Assembly: GCF_014201355.1 (NCBI RefSeq)
Contig: NZ_JACHEG010000011.1
Coordinates: 1 to 64,000 of the forward strand
Length of the DNA: 64,000 nt
DNA from: Aliirhizobium wenxiniae
Lineage (GTDB): Bacteria; Pseudomonadota; Alphaproteobacteria; Rhizobiales; Rhizobiaceae
Direction of reading: 5' to 3'
Position 1 is the first letter of the stretch. Every line of letters begins with the position of its first letter. The position numbers and the translations under genes are program-made. Shown piece after piece: positions 53,603 through 63,661 of this stretch. The notes under the pieces were generated by a model. The model was not told where the DNA came from, ran no database searches, and saw only the letters and a program-made list of their open reading frames with translations.

Positions 53603-54325
53603 ATGACCAAAATCGTATCGCATCGAGGTGCAAATAAGTTTGCGCCGGAAAACACCTTTGCTGCCGCTGATCTCGCTCTTGCGCAGGGGGCTGACTATAT
53701 CGAACTCGACGTGCGTGAAAGCGCTGACGGCGTGCTTTACGTCATCCATGACGAGACGCTGGACCGAACGACCGATGCCACTGGTCCTGTCGGGCACATG
53801 CTGTCGAGTGAAATCGACACGCTCGATGCCGGAAGCTGGTTCGGCGAAAAAATCAAGGGCGCCGTCGTGCCGCGGCTGGACGCCTATCTCGAACATCTGC
53901 GTGGTCGCGCCGGTGTTTATATCGAGTTGAAATATTGCGACCCGGCCAAGGTCGTGGCACTTGTGCGCGATCTCGGCATGGTGCGCGACACGTTCTATTT
54001 TTCCTTCTCCGAGGAAATGCGACGCGACCTGCAAATGATCGCGCCGGAATTCAGAAAGATGATGACGCTCAACATCGCCAAGTCTCCCTCTCTGGTCGGT
54101 GCAGTTCATCACGCCTCTATCATCGAGATCACGGTCGACCAGATGCGTCGCCCGGGCATCATCGAGGCGAGCCGCAAGGCCGGTCTAGAAATCATGGTCT
54201 ACTACGGTGGGGATGACGTGGTTTTTCACCGCGAAATCGCGGCCGCAGGCGTCGATTACATCAATCTCGACCGCCCCGATCTTTTCGACGCGGCCCGCCG
54301 TGAGCTGAGCGGAGTTTCCGCCTGA
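53603..54325 (+). CDS. Glycerophosphodiester phosphodiesterase (UgpQ-like)
   Basis: 240 aa, compact GDPD barrel. Catalytic and metal residues are HRGANKFAPENT (His7, Arg8, Glu16, Asn17), IELDVRES (Glu34, Asp36) and VIHDETLDR (His49, Asp50). No signal peptide, so it is cytoplasmic, like UgpQ. It would split imported glycerophosphodiesters into glycerol-3-phosphate and an alcohol. Its place right after the ATPase parallels ugpC-ugpQ of enterobacteria. Confidence 0.93.
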   Translation: MTKIVSHRGANKFAPENTFAAADLALAQGADYIELDVRESADGVLYVIHDETLDRTTDATGPVGHMLSSEIDTLDAGSWFGEKIKGAVVPRLDAYLEHLRGRAGVYIELKYCDPAKVVALVRDLGMVRDTFYFSFSEEMRRDLQMIAPEFRKMMTLNIAKSPSLVGAVHHASIIEITVDQMRRPGIIEASRKAGLEIMVYYGGDDVVFHREIAAAGVDYINLDRPDLFDAARRELSGVSA

Positions 54326-55848
54326 TGCAGATCGCAGTCGTCGCCGATGTTCATCTCCATGATCTCTACGGCGGCTATGGATGGATAGAGGAGGGCAGTG
54401 GTGACATTGCCCTTCGCACCTTTGAAGACACGATGGCATCCACGCGGGTGTTTAACGAAAGCCATGCGGCATTTTTTGCTGTGCTGGATGATATAGTCAG
54501 ACGCGGCATCCGGGATGTGGTGCTGTTGGGCGATTATTCGGACGACGGCCAGCCAGGCGCCGTTGCGGCCTTGAAGCGTATTCTTTCGTCTTACGAGGAA
54601 AGACACGGCCTGCGATTTTTCGCGACATTCGGAAACCATGATTGTTTCGGCCCGGCGACGCGTCATCAGGCTAAATGGCTGACAAAGGGCGATGGCCTTG
54701 ATCCCCTTCTCGTCACGAGCAATGATGATGCACCGGCGCCTGCCGTTTTCGAGATCGGAATGCTCGGCATGTCGACCGAGGATGCTGTCGAGGCCATGGC
54801 AACCTACGGCATCAACGGTCTTGATGATGTGTTTCATTGGGAAACACCGTTCGGCGGCAGCAACCAATTGGCCAAACGGCATGCTCCAGGCGGTGATCTT
54901 GCCGGCTTTGATTTCTCCTATCTCGTCGAGCCACAAGACGGTCTGTGGCTGCTGATCCTGGATGCCAATGTTTTTCATCGCGATAATGGTGCCTGGCAGG
55001 TGAGGTCGAATGCCGCCTGGGATCACGTTCTGGCGCAGCGGCCGTACATGCTGGATTGGATCGCGGACGTTGCTGAACGTGCGCGTCGGATGGGCAAAAC
55101 GCTTCTGGCATTCTCTCACTATCCCGCAATACCGTTGGCGATGACGGGTAAGGGAAGTAAGCGCAAGGCGGCCTGCACGCCGGATTGGTCGGAACGCATG
55201 CCGTCGCTCGAAAGTGGCCGTCTGTTGGCAGAAGCCGGACTTTGCTGGCATTTCAGCGGCCACATGCATGTGACAGGGCAGATCGAACACGAAGGGCTGG
55301 TCAACATAGCGGTACCATCGCCCGTTGCTTACCCGGGCGGTTATGCGGTCGTGACGTGCGACAATGAGAACGTCGAGTGCGAATTTGTCCGGTTGAAATC
55401 TGTGCCCGGTTTCGACACCGCATTTGCTGCCTACAAGACGCAAGTCCGGCGGGCAGACATGGGGCCAGCCTTTCATGAAGCGCTTGCCGCCGATGACTAT
55501 AGCGACTTCCTGCACGCTCATCAGAAAGGTGTCATAACCTCGAGACACCTTCGGAAGGATTGGCCACCGGGTATCGTGGAAAGCCTCGACATGCCCGTAA
55601 GGCAATTGATTGATGCTGTTCCTTACCTCGCCGGTCAGTTGAAGCACTGGCCCGACATTGGAGAGTTTCAGCTAGTTCAGATGCTGGAAGACTACTACTT
55701 CATCCGGTCGGGCGGCGAGGAAACGATGCGCGCACTACCTGAAGACCGCATCTCATTCTATCGCCATTTGGGGAATGCAGTTCAGACCAGCGGTCGGATG
55801 GATTTGCCGATTGAAAACCTCGCCGTGTTGCTAACTGCTTTGTTGTAA
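54325..55848 (+). CDS. Calcineurin-like metallophosphoesterase
   Basis: 507 aa. Dinuclear-metal motifs in order: ADVHLHD (Asp8, His10), LLGDYSDDGQ, FGNHDCFG, SHYPAI and FSGHMHVTG. The last 170 residues form an added domain that I do not recognise. No signal peptide. The ATG overlaps the GDPD stop. It probably hydrolyses a phosphomonoester or diester made or imported by the operon. Confidence 0.85.
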   Translation: MQIAVVADVHLHDLYGGYGWIEEGSGDIALRTFEDTMASTRVFNESHAAFFAVLDDIVRRGIRDVVLLGDYSDDGQPGAVAALKRILSSYEERHGLRFFATFGNHDCFGPATRHQAKWLTKGDGLDPLLVTSNDDAPAPAVFEIGMLGMSTEDAVEAMATYGINGLDDVFHWETPFGGSNQLAKRHAPGGDLAGFDFSYLVEPQDGLWLLILDANVFHRDNGAWQVRSNAAWDHVLAQRPYMLDWIADVAERARRMGKTLLAFSHYPAIPLAMTGKGSKRKAACTPDWSERMPSLESGRLLAEAGLCWHFSGHMHVTGQIEHEGLVNIAVPSPVAYPGGYAVVTCDNENVECEFVRLKSVPGFDTAFAAYKTQVRRADMGPAFHEALAADDYSDFLHAHQKGVITSRHLRKDWPPGIVESLDMPVRQLIDAVPYLAGQLKHWPDIGEFQLVQMLEDYYFIRSGGEETMRALPEDRISFYRHLGNAVQTSGRMDLPIENLAVLLTALL

Positions 55849-56377
55849 TGTCCATGTGGTTTTAGGGCGCCGGCGTTTCTAGTCCCATCAAGAGCATAAC
55901 CTAGACCTTGAGCGTCGTTCGAATGCGATGCCCTCCCTCAGTTGGCGCACGCTGACCCTCGTTGGGTTGAGAATTCCGAAGGTCGGTGGCTCAAGTCAGC
56001 ACTTGGTTTCGGTCGAACTGGCCTTGAGTGTTGTTGATTGTCTGTCCGTCCGCTCTTGGGAAGCGCACGCCCACACCATCCCTTATTCCGGAATAAATTC
56101 TACCTCCGCGTTCTCTAGCGCGCTTTCAATCGCTCCCAAGTTTGCAGTCGTCGTCAATCACGAGGCTCAAAGGGAAACTTCAATGCTTCTTTTAAAGCTC
56201 AAGCTGTTGCTACGCCTCAGAGTAGCAAACTGATAGCTCAAAACGCAGAAAACGAGCGTCCCCACTCAAAATGTAGCAAAAGTGACATTTAAGTATGCAA
56301 AGTGACATTCCGTCTGCTGGCGCGTCCTTGAAGATGGTCTTTTGCCTATCGCCGCGCCTGTTTGGAGTTACGTTTCA
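55849..56377. promoter_or_regulatory. Promoter region of the autotransporter gene
   Basis: About 530 bases without a supported gene. Near its end AAAGTGACATT occurs twice, listed separately. It should hold the promoter for the autotransporter. Confidence 0.45.
56279..56309. promoter_or_regulatory. 11-base direct repeat, operator candidate
   Basis: AAAGTGACATT at 56279-56289 and again, exactly, at 56299-56309. The 20-base period is about two helical turns, 69 bases before the autotransporter start. The TGACA core resembles the reverse strand of Pho-box half-sites (TGTCA), but the period is not the usual 11. Confidence 0.45.
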
Positions 56378-59300
56378 ATGGAGTGTTGCGTGCTTATCGA
56401 CGGTCGAATTTCAAAATTAAAACCTACTAAACGCGGTTTCGTCGCCAGCCTTCTATCGGGTGTGGCGTTATCCTTTGCTATTGCTGGTTCGTCCCACGCG
56501 GACGACGGCACGCTGCGCCTGATGTCGCTTAACATCTGGAATAAATTCAAGCAGAACCCTGCAGTCACCCGCGACTTCATGGTCAACGGTAACTGGGATG
56601 TCCTGATGTTCCAGGAAGCCAACGGAAGTAGATATGTCAGCGATATTCCGGCCATGCTCCAAGATGCGGGTCTTGGCACCTACAACGGCAAACTGACGGG
56701 CGACGTGGGCATCATATCGCGTCTTCCTGGCGCCATTGACTCTCGTGAGGCACCGGGCATGAACACCCAAGGCCGTTTCGTCACCTACCAGGACATTGAT
56801 GGTGAAGCAGGCAGGCCAAAGACTACGGTCGGCACGATCCATTTCGATTATAGCGACGAAGCGACCAAGCGCGTCGTAGAGGCGAAAGCTCTGAACGCCT
56901 GGGCCAAGGCTGCGGCCAATCCCGTCATCGTGGCCGGCGACTTCAATGCCGGCGACGTTTCCGAACGTGGCCTGCACTCAAAAAGCCAACAGGAACTGCT
57001 GTTGCGCATACATACCAAGAGCGCCAATTCCTTCTATTACGATCTGCTCAAGCAATATACGAAGGACCAGGTTGCGCTAGACAAGTTCATCGCCGACTGG
57101 AAAGGCAAGCCCGGCGCCGATATCGATAAAGCGGCCATTCCCTCAGGCCTGTTCGAGGATGAGACTTACCCCGTCGCGGGCAACGAGCCGCAGACGATGA
57201 ATGTCCTCAAAAAGCAGTTCATGCTGCTGCAGACTGATGGCGAGCGAGAGCAGTTCAAACCGCATGAACTTAACGATGGCAGCACGACCTGGCCCTCCGC
57301 TGGCGAAGACGCTACGAACACCTGGGGAAGCTGGCATCGCGCCAAGATCGACCATTTCCTTGTCTCTCGACCATTCGGCAAGTGGTACACGATCGCCGAT
57401 GATCCGAACGACCCATATCTCGGCGTCATCAAGGATGCCTACGTTACCCGCCCAGACGGCAGCAAGACGCCCTTGTCGGATCATGAGCCGGTTGCCCATG
57501 AATTCAAATGGATAGGTCCAAGCCTCGAGACCTACAAGCAGACCGTCGATGGTGCTCAAGTCGACAAGACGCGTCTGGTCTGGGGCAAAGACGCCACGAC
57601 CTTCGCCGACGACAAGGAGTTTTACCTGACGCGCAACAACATGCGCAGGGATGTCTATCTCGGGCAGATCTCCGACGAAAATGGCAAGGCGATCCTGTCC
57701 GGTCTCACGGATACCGAGAAAAAGACGCTGCTTGATTGCAAGAGCAAAGATCCACGCTTCGCCCAGGCGATCGTTGAATACTGTATCGATGACCACAGTT
57801 TTATCGGCGAGACTCTGGTAGCTGACGGGGGCACCGTCATCGTCGACGAGGACGCGGCTCTCGGCAGCAGCGGTGCTGCCCTCCGGCTTGACAACGGCGC
57901 TTTGAGGATCGCCGGCAATCAAATGCAGAAGCTCGATCGGTCTCTCATTCTGGAAGCCGGCGGCGGCACGCTCGATATTGCCGACGCGGGCAATTCCGTT
58001 GTCATCGACCGTTCAATTTCAGGCACCGGTAGCCTGACGAAAGCGGGCAGCGGGACGCTCAACCTCACCGCGACCAATACCTATACCGGTGATACCAACG
58101 TCAAGGGTGGCCGTCTCGCTGTCAATGGTTCGATTGCCAGCTCTGGCAAGACGACGGTCTTTGACGGCGGGGTGATCGGCGGCAACGGCACTGTCGGTAA
58201 CCTTGCCATTGCAGACGGTGGCACGCTCGCGCCGGGCAATTCGATCGGTACCTTGAATGTCGCCGGGAACCTCGAGTTTGCCAAGGGTTCGACCTATCAG
58301 GTCGAAGTCGACGAGACGGGTAAGACGGACCGCGTCACGGTGGCCGGGAAAACCACCATATCCGGCGGTACCGTGATGAATATTGCAGCCGGCAGCGATT
58401 ACAAGCCGTTGACCGACTATTCCATTATCAGTTCCGCCGGCGGCATAGAGGGGCAGTTTGATGCTATCGTCTCGAACTTCGCCTTTCTCGATCCGAGCCT
58501 GACCTATGGGGCTGGATCGCTGACGATGCGGCTGGAACGGAATGACACGGCGTTTGATGGTGTCGCCTCGACCTTCAATCAACGTTCGGCTGCGCTGGGC
58601 TTGGAAAGTCTTGGCTTCGGAAATACGCTCTACGATGCAGTTGTAGCGCTCGATGCAGGGACGGCCCGCTCTGCCTTCGCGCAGATCAGTGGCGAAATAC
58701 ATGCATCGACCTACGGTGCGTTGCTTGACAATAGCCAGATCGTTCGCGACGGCGCTTTCGACCGCCTGCGGTCGCGGCTCGGCGGTAACGATCGCGGCAC
58801 GACCGAGGTTTCTATCAGCGAAAACGGTTTGGCGCCGGGTGCCGCAGATGCCGGTGCATTCGGGTTCTGGACAAAGGGTTATGGAACCTGGGCGGACAAC
58901 GACGGCGACGGCAACGCCTACGGCATTGATCAGTCAACGGGCGGCGTGCTTTTCGGCCTTGATGGCATGGTCGGCAACGACTGGCGGATCGGCGCTTTCG
59001 GCGGTTATGGTCACACATCCGTATCCACCGACTGGCTGGCATCGAAAAGCACAACGGATCAGTTTGATCTCGGGGTTTATGCCGGCACCTATCTCGGCCC
59101 TGTTGGACTACGTTTCGGTGCATCGCACAGCTGGAATAATATCGACAGCGAACGTTCCCTCTTCATTCCCGGTGTAACCGAGAGACTGACCGCCGGTTAT
59201 GATGCTTCTACATCGCAAATCTTCGGCGAGATCAGTTATCAGCAGCAGATCGGCGGGGCCACCTTCGAGCCCTTCGCCAATCTCGCCTACGTGAATTTCC

Positions 59301-59677
59301 AGAATGACGGTTTCTCCGAACGCGGGGGCGCAGGCGCGCTCTCTGTCGAGGATGGCAGTCAGAATGCGATTTTCACTGAGATCGGCCTGCGCGCAGTGAC
59401 GGAGTTCACGCTCCAGGAGGCAACCGGAACGCTACACGGTTCGGTGAGCTGGCGTCACACTAACGGCGATGTCACACCTGATGCGAAGATGGCATTGGCC
59501 GGGGGCAGTTCCTTTGAAGTGCGTGGTGCGCCACTCGCCGAAGACGTTGCTGTCCTCAATGCCGGCGTCAACTTCAATCTCAGCGAAAAGGCGGCTGTAT
59601 CCTTGTCCTATACCGGCAGGTTCGGCTCAGGTGCCAGCCAGAATGGCATCAACGGATATCTGGGCGTGAAATTCTGA
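56378..59677 (+). CDS. Autotransporter with an endonuclease/exonuclease/phosphatase passenger
   Basis: 1099 aa. A long signal peptide ends near GSSHADDG. An EEP-fold catalytic domain fills about 44-380, with the expected residues Asn52 (SLNIW), Glu80 (FQEANG), His155, Asp188 and Asn190 (VAGDFNAGD), Asp325 and Asp368-His369 (LSDHEP). A beta-helix stalk follows, with an autotransporter-associated repeat at about 552-585 (GTGSLTKAGSGTLNLTATN). The C-terminal barrel spans about 826-1099 and ends in Phe. It should display or release a phosphodiesterase or nuclease at the cell surface. The genes around it handle phosphodiesters, so lipid or DNA phosphate scavenging is plausible. Start at 56378 follows GGAG. 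Confidence 0.88.
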   Translation: MECCVLIDGRISKLKPTKRGFVASLLSGVALSFAIAGSSHADDGTLRLMSLNIWNKFKQNPAVTRDFMVNGNWDVLMFQEANGSRYVSDIPAMLQDAGLGTYNGKLTGDVGIISRLPGAIDSREAPGMNTQGRFVTYQDIDGEAGRPKTTVGTIHFDYSDEATKRVVEAKALNAWAKAAANPVIVAGDFNAGDVSERGLHSKSQQELLLRIHTKSANSFYYDLLKQYTKDQVALDKFIADWKGKPGADIDKAAIPSGLFEDETYPVAGNEPQTMNVLKKQFMLLQTDGEREQFKPHELNDGSTTWPSAGEDATNTWGSWHRAKIDHFLVSRPFGKWYTIADDPNDPYLGVIKDAYVTRPDGSKTPLSDHEPVAHEFKWIGPSLETYKQTVDGAQVDKTRLVWGKDATTFADDKEFYLTRNNMRRDVYLGQISDENGKAILSGLTDTEKKTLLDCKSKDPRFAQAIVEYCIDDHSFIGETLVADGGTVIVDEDAALGSSGAALRLDNGALRIAGNQMQKLDRSLILEAGGGTLDIADAGNSVVIDRSISGTGSLTKAGSGTLNLTATNTYTGDTNVKGGRLAVNGSIASSGKTTVFDGGVIGGNGTVGNLAIADGGTLAPGNSIGTLNVAGNLEFAKGSTYQVEVDETGKTDRVTVAGKTTISGGTVMNIAAGSDYKPLTDYSIISSAGGIEGQFDAIVSNFAFLDPSLTYGAGSLTMRLERNDTAFDGVASTFNQRSAALGLESLGFGNTLYDAVVALDAGTARSAFAQISGEIHASTYGALLDNSQIVRDGAFDRLRSRLGGNDRGTTEVSISENGLAPGAADAGAFGFWTKGYGTWADNDGDGNAYGIDQSTGGVLFGLDGMVGNDWRIGAFGGYGHTSVSTDWLASKSTTDQFDLGVYAGTYLGPVGLRFGASHSWNNIDSERSLFIPGVTERLTAGYDASTSQIFGEISYQQQIGGATFEPFANLAYVNFQNDGFSERGGAGALSVEDGSQNAIFTEIGLRAVTEFTLQEATGTLHGSVSWRHTNGDVTPDAKMALAGGSSFEVRGAPLAEDVAVLNAGVNFNLSEKAAVSLSYTGRFGSGASQNGINGYLGVKF

Positions 59678-59696
59678 TAGCTGCAGGTGTGATCTG

Positions 59697-59734
59697 CTCT
59701 CCGGTCCGATTGTTCGGGCCGGAGAGCTTGTTTT
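59697..59734 (+). terminator. Terminator of the autotransporter gene
   Basis: CTCTCCGGTCC and GGGCCGGAGAG (one G-T pair), eight-base loop, followed by CTTGTTTT, 20 bases after the stop. Confidence 0.8.
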
Positions 59735-59766
59735 ATACAGGCTGTTTCCAGCCCGCGCGCCGCTTG

Positions 59767-59800
59767 ATAAGCGTTGTGCGGGTTTTCGTTTATAAGCGTT
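59767..59800. promoter_or_regulatory. Direct repeat before the DeoR gene
   Basis: ATAAGCGTT occurs at 59767-59775 and 59792-59800 (25-base period), 22 bases before the start at 59822. A candidate autoregulatory site for the DeoR protein. Confidence 0.4.
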
Positions 59801-59821
59801 TCTAAAAGGACAAACGGCGCG

Positions 59822-60622
59822 ATGCGTTTTGCAGGCAGTGATGATGACGGAGGAAAAAAGGAACGCCGGCAGGCGTTTCTCATCCGCTATATCGAACAGC
59901 ATAATTACATAACGCTGGACGATATCGTTTCCCTCTGCTCGGTTACCCGCCAGACGGCGCGCCGCGATATCATGGCCTTGGAACAGCAAGGAAAACTCAG
60001 AAGGACCCATGGCGGGGCGGTAATCTCCCTTCCGCTGGAGACCGGTATCTATCATCAGAGACGCGTAGCGAACGCGGATGCCAAGGCCGCAATCGCTCGC
60101 AAGGTTTCAGAATTGGTGCCGGACAATGCCTCGGTGTTTCTCGATACCGGAACGACCTGCGAGGCGATCGCTCGAGCCCTGATAGCGCGCGAGAAGTTAC
60201 GTGTGGTCACCTATAGTCTCAAGGTTGCAACCATACTCAGCGATAATACAGACTTCACTGTTGCCGTTCCCGGTGGGTTTATCCGCAACGTGGATGCTGC
60301 GGTTTTCAGCGAGAATGCACAGAGCTTCATCCGCGCGTTCAAGTTCGATTATGTCATCATCTCGGTCAGCGGTATCGACGAAGAGGGTGATATCGGTGAT
60401 GACGATTACGCAGAGGTTGGAGCTGTCCGTGCTGCCATGCAGCAGGCTGGACGTGTCATCCTTGCCATCGACAGCAGCAAGTTCGAGCGACGTGCACTGG
60501 TTCGGCTGGGTTCGATTTCGGAGATGGACTTGGTGGTATGCGATGCTCCGCCACCGGAATGCTTGTTAGCAGTGCTTAAAGGAGAAAAAACTACTTATTA
60601 TGTGGCCGATGTTGATGGTTAA
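59822..60622 (+). CDS. DeoR/GlpR-family transcriptional regulator
   Basis: 266 aa. DeoR helix-turn-helix at about 10-65 (YITLDDIVSLCSVTRQTARR, LRRTHGGAV), then the sugar-phosphate isomerase-like sensor domain with VFLDTGTTCEAIARAL and SGIDEEGDIGDDDYAEV. Family ligands are phosphorylated sugars or glycerol-3-phosphate. It lies between the autotransporter and the second ROK/ABC unit and may coordinate them. The start at 59822 is chosen from the domain; the ribosome site AAGGAC is eleven bases away. Confidence 0.88.
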   Translation: MRFAGSDDDGGKKERRQAFLIRYIEQHNYITLDDIVSLCSVTRQTARRDIMALEQQGKLRRTHGGAVISLPLETGIYHQRRVANADAKAAIARKVSELVPDNASVFLDTGTTCEAIARALIAREKLRVVTYSLKVATILSDNTDFTVAVPGGFIRNVDAAVFSENAQSFIRAFKFDYVIISVSGIDEEGDIGDDDYAEVGAVRAAMQQAGRVILAIDSSKFERRALVRLGSISEMDLVVCDAPPPECLLAVLKGEKTTYYVADVDG

Positions 60623-60985
60623 TCCCAACGTTGCATAGCTATAGGAAGAGTGGCCATGTTCGCTACGCTGAGCGACAAGGCCGGCACGACAGGCAGGAAA
60701 CTCATATATTCGATAGCGCACCGTGACGTACTTTATTAGAGCAACAGCGGCGCTCGAACTTTCCGTAGCGACGACGACGCAGGGCGGATAGCATTTTGGT
60801 CGTATGACCACGGCACAGGATCCAGTTGTCCGAATCTGGGGGCGGTGGAGCATCGCCAACTCTCGAAGGTGCGAACTGTGCTATCGGCATATCGAACGGT
60901 TGGTACTTACCGAAAGCATGAAGACGCCATGCAGATCGTGTTAGGTCGATTGGATAAGCCCACAATCCATTTCGCTCTCACAAAC
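60623..60985. other. Intergenic stretch, possible eroded gene
   Basis: About 360 bases between convergent genes. A minus-strand frame at 60702-60965 reads PIDLTRSAWRLHAFGKYQPF, but it has no ribosome site and no family I know. Treated as non-coding. Confidence 0.35.
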
Positions 60986-62164
60986 CTAATAGAACATTCG
61001 ACGAAACGGTAAAATCGCCGCGCCCATGGCGGCTGCATCGCTTGCAATCTCCGACACGATTAGTTTTGGACCGCCCCGATGCACCCCGTAACGCGGGCGG
61101 TCGAAAATCTTTGTACGCTCGATCAGCATAGATGCCAGGGAGGGCGGAATCTGGCCGCCGAAAACAATCGCCTGCGGATCCAGCGTGGCGCGAATGGCGT
61201 TCACGAGACGGATATAGGCCGGTGTCACGTCTTCCACCCAGTCCGATACGCCCGGCCAGTTGCGATCGAAATGACGGCGCATGTAGTGGATCGAGGGAAC
61301 GTTGACACCATTGCTGCTTACCCGGTCGATCAGATGTTGGAGCGCGGGGCGTCGATCAGTTTCGACCTCGTCGTAAAGTCCAGAAAATTCACCGGCATTG
61401 CCGTTGCCGCCTTGCAGCAGGTCTCCGTCGATGATCACGCCGCCGCCAAAACCGTAGTTGAAGCTGAGATAGGCAAAATGTCGGATAAAACGGCCGACGC
61501 CGAACATCGATTCTGCGATTGCACCTGATTTGCCGCCATTGATCACCCATGCCGGCCGGTCAAACAGATCGGTGATAATCGGTCCGAGTTCGATCATCGA
61601 CCATTCGTGAAGCGGCAGAGGCGCATTGTGGCGCGTTCCATCGACGTGATAGCCAGCAATTGCAAAGCCGATGCCGAACAAGTCCTCTTCGGCGAGATCG
61701 TTCTGCCTTTGAAGTTCGGTAACCTGCTGCTTCACCAGTTGAAGTGCCTGATGCATCGTCAATTCACGTAGCGCAACTTCCCGTTCGCCAAGAATTCCGC
61801 CGGCCAAATCTGTAATGCAGATGCCGATGATGTCGGTGTTGACAGAGATACCGCAGGCATAGGCGTGACTGCCGTTCAACCGCAACATCGGGCTCGGCTG
61901 GCCGCGCCCCAATCCGGGCTTGGCTGCGCCAAGCAGGATGATGTTGCGGTCTGCCAGTTGATCGAGGATGCGATGAACAGATTGCTGTGTGAGGTCGGTA
62001 TGGCCCGTAATCTCCGAGCGTGAAATGCTCGGATTACGCCAGATCAGCTGTAGCAGCTTGCGCTCGTTGGACGAGACGACCGTCGTCTCGTTGTCTCGAA
62101 GGAAATGCCGCGCGATCAGTGCTTCCGGAATGTAAACATCTGGCACGCCCAATACCTTACCCAA
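60986..62164 (-). CDS. ROK-family transcriptional repressor 2
   Basis: 392 aa. Winged helix-turn-helix at about 33-90 (NPSISRSEITGHTDLTQQSV), then the ROK fold with GGGVIIDGDLLQGGNGNAGE and LDPQAIVFGGQIP; the zinc motif is not evident. The longest frame begins with TTG at 62164; a GTG at 62146 has a better-spaced AAGG and may be the real start. It diverges from the UgpB-type importer and is its likely repressor. Confidence 0.86.
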   Translation of the reverse strand: MGKVLGVPDVYIPEALIARHFLRDNETTVVSSNERKLLQLIWRNPSISRSEITGHTDLTQQSVHRILDQLADRNIILLGAAKPGLGRGQPSPMLRLNGSHAYACGISVNTDIIGICITDLAGGILGEREVALRELTMHQALQLVKQQVTELQRQNDLAEEDLFGIGFAIAGYHVDGTRHNAPLPLHEWSMIELGPIITDLFDRPAWVINGGKSGAIAESMFGVGRFIRHFAYLSFNYGFGGGVIIDGDLLQGGNGNAGEFSGLYDEVETDRRPALQHLIDRVSSNGVNVPSIHYMRRHFDRNWPGVSDWVEDVTPAYIRLVNAIRATLDPQAIVFGGQIPPSLASMLIERTKIFDRPRYGVHRGGPKLIVSEIASDAAAMGAAILPFRRMFY

Positions 62165-62330
62165 AAAGTGTAATAATTGCGTTTAACTCAGTGCAAGCTA
62201 AGCCTGATTACCTGCGATTGTATCGCGATTCAAGCAGTTTTCGCCGTCATGTAATTGTTACACATAAAGCGTAGTAATCCGCCGTCAAAGATTGAGCGAG
62301 GCTCGGTCCACCCCACAAACGAGGGCGATG

Positions 62331-63638
62331 ATGAACAAGTTTACTCTGGCGGCCGTAGCCGCCGTGATGGCGGGCACGGGGTCCGCACAGGCCACCAATA
62401 TCGAATTCTGGTACGGTAACACCGGCCAGGTGGAAACCGCGATCAAGGCGCAATGCGATGCCTTCAACGCGTCCCAAAGCGAGCACAAGGTCAACTGCGT
62501 CGGTCAGGGCTCCTACGAAGTCTCCATGCAGAAGGCGATTGCCGCTTACCGTGCCAAGAACCACCCGGTTCTTATCCAGTTCTTCGATGCCGGCACGCTC
62601 GACCTGATGCTGTCGGATGCCGTCGAGCCTGTTCAGGACCTGATGCCTGACGTCAAGTGGGACCAGTATATTGCCGGTGCCCGCGCCTATTATGAAACGT
62701 CCAAGGGTAAGCTGTTCGCGCAGCCCTACAATTCCTCGACGCTTCTGTTCTACACCAACAAGACCGAGCTCGAAAAAGCCGGCATCACCGAAACACCGAC
62801 AACCTGGGAAGGCGTTATCGAAGCCGCTCGCAAGCTGAAGGCCGCCGGCCATGCCTGCCCGTTCGTGACCGATGGCGATACCTGGCGTGTGCTGGAGCAG
62901 TTCTCGGCCCGTCATGGACTGCCGATCGCGACCAAGCACAACGGTTATGATGGCCTCGACGCCGAATACCTGATCAACACCACCTTTGCCGCAAAGCACC
63001 TCGCCAATCTGGTCGAGTGGCGCAAGGAAGGTCTCGTTCGCCTTGCCGCCGATACCAAGGCCGGCAATTACACCGCCGCCTTCAATGCCGGCGAATGCGC
63101 GATGATGGAACAGTCTTCCGGTTCCTATGCCGCCGCCGCCAAGGCTTTTGACGGCAAATACGAGCTGACCGTTTCGATGGCGCCGATGTACGAGGGGTAT
63201 GAGCGCCACAACACCTTTGTCGGTGGTGCTTCCATCTATGTCATGAAGGGCCACGACAAGGCCGAGATCGAAGCGGCCAAGGCTTTCCTCGACTTCCTGC
63301 GCAAGCCGGAACAGCAGATGTTCTTCACGGCCAATACCGGTTACGTGCCGGTCACGACCGACGTTCTCGACGTGATCGCCAAGAGCGACGAGGCCAATTC
63401 GCCGAAATACGCCACCGCCAAGGTCGGCGTCGAATCCATGAACCAGCCGGCCACCGCCGATACGCGCGGCGTCCGCCTCGGCTTCTACGTGCAGTTCCGC
63501 GAAGTCTTCATGGAAGAAACCCAGAAAGCCTTTGCCGGCCAGCAGACCATGCAGGTTGCACTCGACAACACCAAGAAGCGTGGCGACCAGCTGCTGCGCC
63601 GTTTCGAGCAGACCTACAAGGGCAAGCAGCTTCCCTGA
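62331..63638 (+). CDS. UgpB-type glycerol-3-phosphate ABC solute-binding protein
   Basis: 435 aa. Signal peptide ends near GSAQATNIEFW. The opening NIEFWYGNTGQVETAIKAQC, then GSYEVSMQKAIAAYRAKN and ILIQFFDAGTLDLM-like VLIQFFDAGTLDLM, matches UgpB (compare GSYDESMTAAIAAFRAGNAP). It should bind sn-glycerol-3-phosphate or a glycerophosphodiester in the periplasm. Two adjacent ATGs (62328, 62331); the second has better spacing from GAGGG. Confidence 0.88.
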   Translation: MNKFTLAAVAAVMAGTGSAQATNIEFWYGNTGQVETAIKAQCDAFNASQSEHKVNCVGQGSYEVSMQKAIAAYRAKNHPVLIQFFDAGTLDLMLSDAVEPVQDLMPDVKWDQYIAGARAYYETSKGKLFAQPYNSSTLLFYTNKTELEKAGITETPTTWEGVIEAARKLKAAGHACPFVTDGDTWRVLEQFSARHGLPIATKHNGYDGLDAEYLINTTFAAKHLANLVEWRKEGLVRLAADTKAGNYTAAFNAGECAMMEQSSGSYAAAAKAFDGKYELTVSMAPMYEGYERHNTFVGGASIYVMKGHDKAEIEAAKAFLDFLRKPEQQMFFTANTGYVPVTTDVLDVIAKSDEANSPKYATAKVGVESMNQPATADTRGVRLGFYVQFREVFMEETQKAFAGQQTMQVALDNTKKRGDQLLRRFEQTYKGKQLP

Positions 63639-63661
63639 TCCGCGTCTCGTGATTTTCTCAA

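Noticed and set aside
54256..55647. 463-aa open frame on the minus strand
   Set aside because: Antisense to the metallophosphoesterase, which has all its metal motifs.
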